A DNA stretch of 64,000 nucleotides, taken from assembly GCF_014280965.1 (NCBI RefSeq), contig NZ_JACODZ010000012.1:39275-103274 (forward strand), in the 5' to 3' direction. This stretch comes from Echinicola salinicaeni (GTDB taxonomy: Bacteria; Bacteroidota; Bacteroidia; Cytophagales; Cyclobacteriaceae). Within the stretch, counting starts at the first letter, position 1, and every line of letters begins with the position of its first letter. Positions 1-7,237 of the stretch are shown here, piece after piece. The translations under genes and the position numbers were made by a program. Below the pieces are notes generated by a model. The model searched no databases, was not told where the DNA came from, and saw only the letters and a list, made by a program, of their open reading frames with translations.

Positions 1-822
1 CACACCATGCTTTCTCAACAGCTCGGTGATGGTCAATACCATATCAGTAGCAGTTGTCCCTAGGGGCAATTTTCCTGTAAGCTTCAATCCTACCACCTCA
101 GGCATAATAAAATAAATAGGCTGGCCCAGTATGGCTGCCTCAGCTTCAATTCCTCCTACCCCCCATCCAACTACTCCTATTCCGTTTACCATCGGGGTAT
201 GGGAGTCTGTTCCCACCAATGTATCAGGGAAAACCTGACCATCTCTGGCTATTACACCTTGTGCCAGGTATTCAAGGTTTACCTGATGGCAAATCCCCAT
301 TCCTGGGGGAACTACCGAAAAATTGTCAAAAGACTTTTGTGCCCATTTCAAAAACTCATACCGCTCTCCATTTCTTTCATACTCTACGTCCACATTTTTC
401 TTATAGGAATAATTGGTTCCGAAGTAATCCACTTGAACCGAATGGTCGACTACGAGATCCACGGGAATAAGGGGGTTGATTTTGTTGGGATCCTTACCTT
501 TTCTAACTGCCTCAGCCCTTAGTGAAGCAATATCCACAACTGCAGGTACTCCTGTAAAATCCTGCATTAATACCCTTGCAGGTTTGTAAGGAACATCTTT
601 ATCACTCGCCTCAGGCTTCCAGCCCAATAAGGTTTCTGTATGTTCCTTCGTAATAGCAAAATCATCAAAATTCCTTAGGGCATTCTCCAAAAGAATTCTA
701 ATAGAGAATGGAAGTTGATTAATCTTAAAACCTTGCTCTTGAAGTTTCTCTAGACTCCAGTAGGTCAAGTTCCCTTTTGCTGATTCAAGTTTACTTTTGA
801 TTTTATATGGGTCTAATGGCAT
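1..822 (-). CDS. acnA: Aconitate hydratase (AcnA type), N-terminal part, cut by window edge
   Basis: Interconverts citrate and isocitrate in the TCA cycle, in the cytoplasm. The reverse strand reads open from an ATG at 820-822 to the window edge, giving the first 274 residues of a protein usually about 900 long. Visible conserved stretches include [25 protein letters not shown] and [23 protein letters not shown], the substrate-binding region of the AcnA/IRP family (as distinct from AcnB). The three cysteines that ligate the 4Fe-4S cluster lie further on and are outside the window, so intactness cannot be judged. It is divergent from the gene at 981, with 158 bases between them. Identification is firm; only the C-terminal two thirds is unseen. 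Confidence 0.93.
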   Translation of the reverse strand, partial: MPLDPYKIKSKLESAKGNLTYWSLEKLQEQGFKINQLPFSIRILLENALRNFDDFAITKEHTETLLGWKPEASDKDVPYKPARVLMQDFTGVPAVVDIASLRAEAVRKGKDPNKINPLIPVDLVVDHSVQVDYFGTNYSYKKNVDVEYERNGERYEFLKWAQKSFDNFSVVPPGMGICHQVNLEYLAQGVIARDGQVFPDTLVGTDSHTPMVNGIGVVGWGVGGIEAEAAILGQPIYFIMPEVVGLKLTGKLPLGTTATDMVLTITELLRKHGV

Positions 823-980
823 ATGTTTGAAGATTATTGGTTAAAAAGACTTACTTATAGATAACTACCTCAAAAACAGATTGATTCCTTAATTTAAGTT
901 TTTTTCGTTAATTGTAATTCCATTAATCAAGGGAAATTTCCTGACAAAAGGCCTAAAGAATCACCTGATCCTAAAATTAA

Positions 981-2027
981 ATGAAAGTAGTTTTATATAT
1001 TTTTTCGATAATAATAATTTGCGCAAGTCTCATGCCATTAGTAAAAAAAGACTATTGGACTTTTAGGGTTTTTGACTATCCGCGCTTCCAAAAGCTTATA
1101 TTGATATTAACCTTAATAGTATTCTGGTTTTTTGAGGATTACAATAAATTAACACAAGTGGATTTTGGTATTTTAACTGTGCTTATCCTACTCTTTTTTT
1201 ACCTATTGAAGCAAATAATTCCCTATTCTCCTTTCAGTACCAAAATGGTGAACTCTGCCAAAAAAGATGAAAAAACAACACTGTCACTACTTACGGCCAA
1301 TGTCTACCAATACAATAAGAATTTTACAAAATGCATGAAACTGATCAAAAAACAGTCTCCTGATGTATTTATGTTGGTAGAAACGGACCAAGCTTGGGCC
1401 GATGCCATGGCAAGCCTTAAAACAGATTACCCTCACTATATAGAACTACCCAAAAACAATACCTATGGATTGCTTTTTTATTCTAAAATCCCCTTAAAAA
1501 ACACTTCTATTAATTATTTAATCGATAATGAGGTCCCCTCCATTTTTACGGACTTGGACTTAGGTCATCAGATGATCAGAATTTATGGCATTCACCCTAC
1601 GCCACCAGTTCCCGGAGAAAACACCCATAGTACCGAACGTGATGCTGAAATTCTATTGGTTGGCAAAAAAGCCAAAGCCTATAACAAACCATGTATTATA
1701 ATGGGAGATTTGAATGATGTGGCTTGGAGCTACACTACAGAACTATTTCTCAAAATAAGTGGTTTGGGCGATCCGAGAATAGGTCGTGGGATGTTCAATA
1801 CATTTCATGCCAATTATCCTATGCTGAGATGGCCACTGGATCATATCTTTGTCAGTAAACACTTCAAAGTAAAAAAACTGAAAGTTCAGCCGTCCATAGG
1901 TTCAGATCATTTTCCTATCAGTGTCGAACTGGTATTGGATAAATCAATGGAAAATGAGCAATTAAAAGCCGACCAAGAAGACAAAATTGAAGCCCAAGAA
2001 AAAATAATTAGCGGGATTGAATTCTAA
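981..2027 (+). CDS. Membrane-anchored endonuclease/exonuclease/phosphatase (EEP) family protein
   Basis: 348 residues. Three hydrophobic helices in about the first 85 residues are followed by an EEP-fold catalytic domain. Active-site landmarks are present in order: LLTANVYQYN, the metal-ligand glutamate in FMLVETDQAW, YGIHP, the GDLND motif, LDHIFVS and the final SDHFP. All residues expected for metal-dependent phosphodiester or phosphomonoester hydrolysis are therefore intact. The helices suggest the catalytic domain is held at the membrane; the side and the substrate (nucleic acid, lipid or phosphoinositide-like) cannot be read from sequence. The ATG at 981 is followed directly by a membrane helix. 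It is monocistronic and convergent with mlaD. Confidence 0.85.
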   Translation: MKVVLYIFSIIIICASLMPLVKKDYWTFRVFDYPRFQKLILILTLIVFWFFEDYNKLTQVDFGILTVLILLFFYLLKQIIPYSPFSTKMVNSAKKDEKTTLSLLTANVYQYNKNFTKCMKLIKKQSPDVFMLVETDQAWADAMASLKTDYPHYIELPKNNTYGLLFYSKIPLKNTSINYLIDNEVPSIFTDLDLGHQMIRIYGIHPTPPVPGENTHSTERDAEILLVGKKAKAYNKPCIIMGDLNDVAWSYTTELFLKISGLGDPRIGRGMFNTFHANYPMLRWPLDHIFVSKHFKVKKLKVQPSIGSDHFPISVELVLDKSMENEQLKADQEDKIEAQEKIISGIEF

Positions 2028-2117
2028 TCTAAACAAGCAAAAAAACACATCAACTGACACCTAAATCACTTGAACCGTATTCAGGCCTCAGACCTTATTT
2101 CAAAACATCTTAAAATA

Positions 2118-2153
2118 AAAATAGGGTGACCATGTATCTGGACACCCTATTTT
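2118..2153 (-). terminator. Terminator of the mla operon
   Basis: AAAATAGGGTG pairs perfectly with CACCCTATTTT over 11 bp, with CCA/TGG pairing continuing inside the loop. On the reverse strand the hairpin is followed by a T-rich run, so it ends transcription of mlaD (stop at 2176). The forward side is also T-rich, so it may serve the gene at 981 as well. Confidence 0.75.
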
Positions 2154-2175
2154 GTTCTATTTTTTCCTTATACCC

Positions 2176-3168
2176 TTATTCTTGGGCTGCAGCTTCAGCT
2201 TCTTTGGCCTCGGCTTTTTCTTTTCTTTTATGCGCTTTTCTCATGATCCAAGCATATTTCAAGGCTTCAAGATTTTCATTCAATAATTCTGTGGTTACCT
2301 CTGCATTGGCAAGGCTTTCTTTTATATAGGCTGCAAACTCCTCATCGTTCAAAAGCATCCCAAGGGCATTATCTGTGGAATTCAATTTTCCGGTAGCCTC
2401 ATTGATATTGGAAGCTGCTAAAGACGCCTCATCGGTGGTTTTTTCCAATTTGGAGGCAGTGCTTTTCAAGCTGGCAAAGATGCTGGTATCATTGGCCAGC
2501 TCATACATTAATGTACCTTCTTTTTCTAAGCTTGAAGAAAACTTTTTAAGATCTGCAGTAAGTTGATTACTATTTACGGCAGTTTGCTCTAAGTTGGCCA
2601 TCATTTGTCTGAAGTTCTCAGCCAATAAACTATCTGTCAAAACTGCTCCTACTATGCCTTCTCCTTTGGCGATCTTTCCTGTAAGCACTTTCAAGTCATT
2701 AGTTATGGAAACTAAGTTTTCATTATTTTCTTGAAGGGTTTCCATCATACTATCTGTATCCAAAGGCATTATTGCCTCTAGCCGGTCCCCATCTTCAATT
2801 GCTGGCGCCTGGGTAGTTCCTCCATAAATGACAATGATTTTATTACCGATCAAACCATCTGAACTAATGGTAGCCTTGGAATCTTTTCGGATAAAGTCCT
2901 GGGTATTGGCATCCACATTCATTTCGATTTCCACTTGGGAATCTCCATAAAATCTAATTTTCGACACTGTACCGATTTTCACCCCAGAAAACCAAATATT
3001 ATTCCCAGTCTGCAAACCTTCGACATCATCAAATACGGCCTTCAGTTTGTAACTTTTTACAAAAACCTTTTGCTGGGCACCCAAGGTCAATATTCCAGTT
3101 ACCATAATAATGATCCCAATCAATACGAAGATCCCAACAATAACTGATTTTTTATTATCATTTCTCAT
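2176..3168 (-). CDS. mlaD: MlaD family MCE-domain protein (lipid ABC transporter substrate-binding subunit)
   Basis: 330 residues. One N-terminal transmembrane helix (about 10-30) is followed by an MCE domain (about 38-115) with the typical VFDDVEGLQTGNNIWFSGVKIG pattern. A long, mostly helical alanine- and glutamate-rich C-terminus ends in a charged tail. MCE proteins form rings on the periplasmic side of the inner membrane and pass phospholipids between permease and periplasm in Mla-type systems. It is the last gene of a three-gene operon; its start codon overlaps the mlaF stop by one base. The extended helical tail is longer than in E. coli MlaD, which is usual for Bacteroidota. The lipid and direction of transport are inferred from the family. 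Confidence 0.88.
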   Translation of the reverse strand: MRNDNKKSVIVGIFVLIGIIIMVTGILTLGAQQKVFVKSYKLKAVFDDVEGLQTGNNIWFSGVKIGTVSKIRFYGDSQVEIEMNVDANTQDFIRKDSKATISSDGLIGNKIIVIYGGTTQAPAIEDGDRLEAIMPLDTDSMMETLQENNENLVSITNDLKVLTGKIAKGEGIVGAVLTDSLLAENFRQMMANLEQTAVNSNQLTADLKKFSSSLEKEGTLMYELANDTSIFASLKSTASKLEKTTDEASLAASNINEATGKLNSTDNALGMLLNDEEFAAYIKESLANAEVTTELLNENLEALKYAWIMRKAHKRKEKAEAKEAEAAAQE

Positions 3169-3917
3169 TACACAATGAAATTATAGTCATAAAATGATTT
3201 CACTCTTTGATCTTGAGGATTATTGAAAACTTCCTCAAACTTTCCTTCAGCGCCAAACACGCCGTCCAATAATACTGCCACCCGGTCTCCTGTATCCTTT
3301 GCACAGGTCAAATCATGGGTAATGATGATAGAGGAAGTATTGAAATTTTCCCTAACCTCATTTATCAAGTTATTGATATCACTACAAGTAATTGGATCCA
3401 AGCCAGCGGTAGGCTCATCATAAAGCATGATTTCAGGCTTCAAGATCAAGGTCCTCGCAATACCTATCCGCTTTCTTTGGCCCCCAGAAAGTTCAGAAGG
3501 CATTTGGTTGATGGTTTGTAAAAGTCCTACTGCATCCAGCACTTCTTCAACCATCTTATTCTTTTCAGCTTTACTAAGTCCTTTCACATTTCTCACCAAA
3601 GGAAATTCAAGATTCTCCCTTACGGTCATACTATCATACAAGGCACTTGCTTGGAAGGAAAAACCAATTTTTAATCTCAGGTCATTCAATTGTTTTGCTG
3701 TAAGGTTAGACACCTCATCTCCCAAAACATTCATAATTCCCTCATCTTGGGTCAGCAACCCTACCATTATCTTGATCAATACAGATTTTCCTGTACCTGA
3801 TTTTCCCAAAACCACCACGTTCTCACCCTTGTACAAATCAAGGTCCACTCCTGTCAATACATCCAAATCTCCGAATGATTTCTTAAGTCCTCTTACCTCA
3901 ACTACTTTTTCCCTCAT
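3168..3917 (-). CDS. mlaF: MlaF-type ABC transporter ATP-binding protein
   Basis: 249 residues, the cytoplasmic ATPase of the Mla-type lipid transporter. Motifs: Walker A GKSGTGKS (38-45), Q-loop glutamine near 89, signature LSGGQRKR (143-150), Walker B IMLYDEP (163-169) and an H-loop in ITHDL near 200. All catalytic residues are intact. It lies between mlaE (3 bases upstream) and mlaD (1-base overlap), the order typical of the system. Assignment to Mla rather than to a generic ABC transporter rests on these neighbours as well as on close similarity to the Mkl/MlaF subfamily. Confidence 0.9.
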   Translation of the reverse strand: MREKVVEVRGLKKSFGDLDVLTGVDLDLYKGENVVVLGKSGTGKSVLIKIMVGLLTQDEGIMNVLGDEVSNLTAKQLNDLRLKIGFSFQASALYDSMTVRENLEFPLVRNVKGLSKAEKNKMVEEVLDAVGLLQTINQMPSELSGGQRKRIGIARTLILKPEIMLYDEPTAGLDPITCSDINNLINEVRENFNTSSIIITHDLTCAKDTGDRVAVLLDGVFGAEGKFEEVFNNPQDQRVKSFYDYNFIV

Positions 3918-3920
3918 AAC

Positions 3921-4718
3921 TTATGACATTCTCAAAAAGTTAACGATCTGCAATGCCAACAATTCCTCGATAAATATCAAGAACATGGCCAAAACCACTG
4001 CTGCGTTCGCAGCCTTTCCTACTCCCTCAGTACCTTTGGAAGAGTGGTATCCTTTATAACAGCCCACGATTCCGATAGTAAAACCAAAAACAAGGGACTT
4101 GATGATGGAGGAAAATATATCAAGAAAGGAAATTGCTTCAAATACCTGTACAAAAAAGGTGTTAATACTTACCATTTCCTTGCTATGCACGGATAAAAAT
4201 GCACCCATCAATGCTACAAAATCCGTATACATCACCAAAATTGGAATCATGAATGTCGAAGCTAGCACACGAGTCACCACCAAAAACTTAAAAGGGTTAG
4301 TAGCAGATACCTCCATAGCGTCTATCTGTTCGGTAACTTTCATCGAACCAATTTCAGCACCTATGCTTGAACCTACTTTTCCGGCAGCAATCAAAGCTGT
4401 CACCAAAGGTCCCATAGCTCTTACAATGGCAATGGAAATCAATGCTGGCAACCAAGATGTTGCCCCAAACTCCGATAGTGAGGGCCTAGATTGATTGGTA
4501 AATACTATCCCAACGATAAAACCTGTCAAAGAAATCAAGGCCAAAGAATTATAACCTATCTTATAACACTGTCGGATTACTTCTTTAAATTCATATGGAG
4601 GTAACCAAACCTCCACAAAGAACCTTTTGACAAAAGCAAAGGCATCCGTCAGTGCCAACAACGTTTTATCTATCTTGGGACTTATGATATTTTCGTTTTT
4701 AGTTGATTTATCAGCCAT
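3921..4718 (-). CDS. mlaE: MlaE-type ABC transporter permease
   Basis: 265 residues with about five membrane helices. It carries the MlaE/DUF140 signature around SIGAEIGSMKVTEQIDAMEVSATNP, the cytoplasmic coupling region. It is the first gene of the mlaE-mlaF-mlaD operon and forms the inner-membrane channel. I start it at the ATG at 4716-4718; a TTG two codons upstream (4724) is possible but less likely. There is no mlaB (STAS) or mlaC gene next to it, so this is the minimal three-gene form common in Bacteroidota. Confidence 0.88.
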   Translation of the reverse strand: MADKSTKNENIISPKIDKTLLALTDAFAFVKRFFVEVWLPPYEFKEVIRQCYKIGYNSLALISLTGFIVGIVFTNQSRPSLSEFGATSWLPALISIAIVRAMGPLVTALIAAGKVGSSIGAEIGSMKVTEQIDAMEVSATNPFKFLVVTRVLASTFMIPILVMYTDFVALMGAFLSVHSKEMVSINTFFVQVFEAISFLDIFSSIIKSLVFGFTIGIVGCYKGYHSSKGTEGVGKAANAAVVLAMFLIFIEELLALQIVNFLRMS

Positions 4719-4790
4719 AGACAATTAATGAAAGTGCGAAACTAATAATTTTAGATAGATTAGGCTTTATATAATTCCGATAATTTAATC

Positions 4791-5969
4791 CTAAAGTATA
4801 TCATTCAAGATCTCTTTCTTTAAAGGTTTCGTCAAAAAACCACTTATCATATCATATTGTTTACTTTTTTCTTCATCTCTAGGATCTATGGAAGAAGAAA
4901 GCATTTTTACATCTACATATATGCCCAAATCAACAAGATGATCCAAAAACTCCCAACCCTTCATTTCAGGCATATTAATATCCAAAAAAAGTTGGTCAAC
5001 CGGATTATTCTTGATCCACTCTAAAGCTTCTACTGGATTATCAAAAAAGTACAATTCTAAATCAGGATTGCACTTAAGAAGAATCCTCTTATTGATCATA
5101 TGTTGAACCTTATCATCATCCACTACAAGGACCGACTTAACCTGATTCCTTTTGATTTTATCTGACATTTCTACTTGTAGCTTTTCACCATTTAAAATCT
5201 CATTCATCTTTCTTACTTCAATATCCAATTGCTCAGAAGATTGTTTGAGAAGACCTATTACATCCACCGACTTTTTTTCATTTGAATCAATCAAATTGAT
5301 TATCCCAAGTATATTTGAAAGAGGTCGTCTAAGGTTATGAGAATTAATATATGAGTACTTTTTTAAGAGTTCATTTTGTTTCCGAAGATCTGTATTAAGC
5401 TGTGTCTTTTCTCTTAAGGTTTTCCTCAGGTCTGTATTATCCACAGCAGTGACAACTATGAATTCTTGACCATCAACTTTGAGAGAAATTGTATATAGAT
5501 CAAGGACCCTTAAACCACCATTTATATCCCTCACTTTTACATCTTGGATAAGGCAATTATCCCCTTCAAAAATCTTTTCATTATCCTCATCAGTTAATGC
5601 TATAACCTCATTAAACTTTAGGTTTTTTTTACCACTTCTCTCAGATTCAAAATATTGCTCTGCGACATGGTTCACAGCGTAGATAGTCTGCCCATCTTTT
5701 CTTACTAACCACTTATATATTGGACTATGCATAAACATGGAAAAATAACTACTCCACAAATTACGCTCTCGCTCCAAAGCCCGGTCCACAAGAAAGTAAA
5801 TCAGAATACCTGAAACAATAACAAAAAAGACTGCCTTAAAAACTTCTATCCAAATATACCTGGCAACTCCTATCTCTTCTAAAATTTCCCCTAAGTAAAG
5901 AGATGAAAAAGCCACCCATGTGCTTCCTATCAATATATATATTAAGGGGATTCTATAACTAGATTTCAT
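4791..5969 (-). CDS. Membrane PAS/dimerisation-helix protein with receiver domain and no kinase ATPase domain
   Basis: 392 residues from an ATG at 5969; an in-frame TTG at 6026 would add 19 residues. Order of parts: two transmembrane helices (about 8-27 and 42-62), a PAS-like domain (about 72-180), a short coiled coil, a histidine-kinase dimerisation helix with candidate phospho-histidine H211 (SHNLRRPLSNI), then a receiver domain (278-392). The receiver is complete: acidic pair D284/D285, phospho-acceptor D330 (LFLDINMP) and K381. The HATPase domain normally found between dimerisation helix and receiver is absent: only about 20 residues separate them. It cannot autophosphorylate by the usual route; a phosphorelay or adaptor role is inferred. 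No kinase gene is adjacent. Confidence 0.8.
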   Translation of the reverse strand: MKSSYRIPLIYILIGSTWVAFSSLYLGEILEEIGVARYIWIEVFKAVFFVIVSGILIYFLVDRALERERNLWSSYFSMFMHSPIYKWLVRKDGQTIYAVNHVAEQYFESERSGKKNLKFNEVIALTDEDNEKIFEGDNCLIQDVKVRDINGGLRVLDLYTISLKVDGQEFIVVTAVDNTDLRKTLREKTQLNTDLRKQNELLKKYSYINSHNLRRPLSNILGIINLIDSNEKKSVDVIGLLKQSSEQLDIEVRKMNEILNGEKLQVEMSDKIKRNQVKSVLVVDDDKVQHMINKRILLKCNPDLELYFFDNPVEALEWIKNNPVDQLFLDINMPEMKGWEFLDHLVDLGIYVDVKMLSSSIDPRDEEKSKQYDMISGFLTKPLKKEILNDIL

Positions 5970-6704
5970 TCCTGTTTTTAGTAAGGAACTAAGATAAAAA
6001 AATATCTCCAAAAATGGACCACCCAATGGCCCTTAACAAAGGCTTATTTTGATTTAGCTTCAACTAATTTTTTTAGCCTAGACTTATTTAGACTTAACTA
6101 AAATTATTTTAAATAACTATTTTTCAATAACTTAAACAACACTTATTAAACCACATTATAATCATTAATCTTCGTACTAAAACAATTCTTCCTTTGGTAT
6201 TTATCATCTTTTATAGAAGCCTCTTTTATGGATATTCTCCCTATTTAGCGGACCTATAACTGCCTTCCCGACCCGATATCCGCTCTAGCAAAGCCTCCTT
6301 TCCCTAGGTGGCTATAAGCATTACTCTAGGCACTACTCACAGTTTTTGATCAAGAATAGACCTTCACCATCTTCAGTAACTATCTACCTCTTCTCCCCCT
6401 CTTTCAATTCAATGCTCACATTTTTAATTGGTCCCCCATTTACAAAATCCATCCTACACCCATCATATAGCTGTGCTAAAAAATGCAAGACGTTTGCCTT
6501 CATTTTATTAAAACTATTAGGTATTTTCCATGAGATGATTCTAAGTAATCAATTACCACATTTTAAAAGACTGGTATAAAACTGGAAAAATTCGTAAAGA
6601 TGGTTCAAAAGAAAAAAAACAAAACAGGTAATTTTAACCATATAAACCAGTTAAATTTCACCAGTAAATAATCAACAGATCATAAAAACTAACCCTTACC
6701 AATC
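5970..6704. other. Long gene-poor interval between receiver protein and yciI-like gene
   Basis: About 735 bases, strongly AT-rich outside a slightly GC-richer patch near 6250-6340. A 77-codon frame at 6346-6579 lacks any recognisable family and has poor coding character, so I do not call it. No tRNA, riboswitch or strong hairpin was recognised. The region presumably carries the promoters of the two divergent neighbours. Confidence 0.5.
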
Positions 6705-7157
6705 ATGAGAAAATTAGCAATATTGATTCCCCTTTTCCTAGTCTTAAGTTTAGCAGGATTCGGTCAGGACAAATACGATCCAGGGCTTGCTGAAAAATAC
6801 AAAGCAGATGATTATGGAATGAAGAAATACGTCATGGCATTCCTAAAAAGAGGACCAGAAGTAGCGAACTATTCTAAGGAAGAAAGAGACAAAATCCAGC
6901 AAGGTCATATGGCTCATATTGGAAAAATGGCAGAGGCAAAAAAACTGGTCTTGGCAGGGCCATTTTTTGGTGAGGGAGAACTCCGTGGAATCTTCCTTTT
7001 CGATGTAGACAATCTGGAAGAAGCAGAAAAACTGACCAGTGAAGATCCAGCGGTAAAGGCTGGAGTTTTGACCTTGGAATTACTAGAATGGTACGGATCA
7101 GCAGCTGTCATGGCTATACCGGAAATTCATGAAAAGATTCAAAAAATTGAGATTTAA
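6705..7157 (+). CDS. Secreted YciI-like (YCII domain) protein
   Basis: 150 residues. An N-terminal signal peptide (about 1-20, ending LSLAGFGQ) precedes a YCII-type ferredoxin-like domain (about 42-135). The fold's usual histidine region is present in QQGHMAHIGKM, followed by LAGPFFGEGELRGIFLFDVDN and an acidic EEAEKLTSEDPAVKAG stretch. YCII proteins include dehydrochlorinase-like enzymes and many of unknown function, so no reaction is assigned. Export to the periplasm is inferred from the signal. It stands alone, facing the addB-like gene. Confidence 0.8.
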   Translation: MRKLAILIPLFLVLSLAGFGQDKYDPGLAEKYKADDYGMKKYVMAFLKRGPEVANYSKEERDKIQQGHMAHIGKMAEAKKLVLAGPFFGEGELRGIFLFDVDNLEEAEKLTSEDPAVKAGVLTLELLEWYGSAAVMAIPEIHEKIQKIEI

Positions 7158-7173
7158 AAATTGAAACCTTAGC

Positions 7174-7209
7174 AAAAAAAAACATGGCTGGGAAATTATT
7201 TCCCCAGCC
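7174..7209 (-). terminator. Terminator of the addA-addB-like operon
   Basis: GGCTGGG (7186-7192) pairs with CCCAGCC (7203-7209). On the reverse strand the stem is followed by a run of nine T residues after ATG, a classical intrinsic terminator about 30 bases past the addB-like stop. The T-tract on the forward side is weaker. Confidence 0.8.
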
Positions 7210-7237
7210 AATAACTATTCAATTTTTTCTTGGAATA

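Noticed and set aside
3427..4059. 210-codon forward frame across mlaF and mlaE
   Set aside because: Antisense to two intact, motif-complete genes; no recognisable protein features.
6346..6579. 77-codon forward frame in the gap before the yciI-like gene
   Set aside because: No family, no start signal, poor coding character; treated as non-coding.
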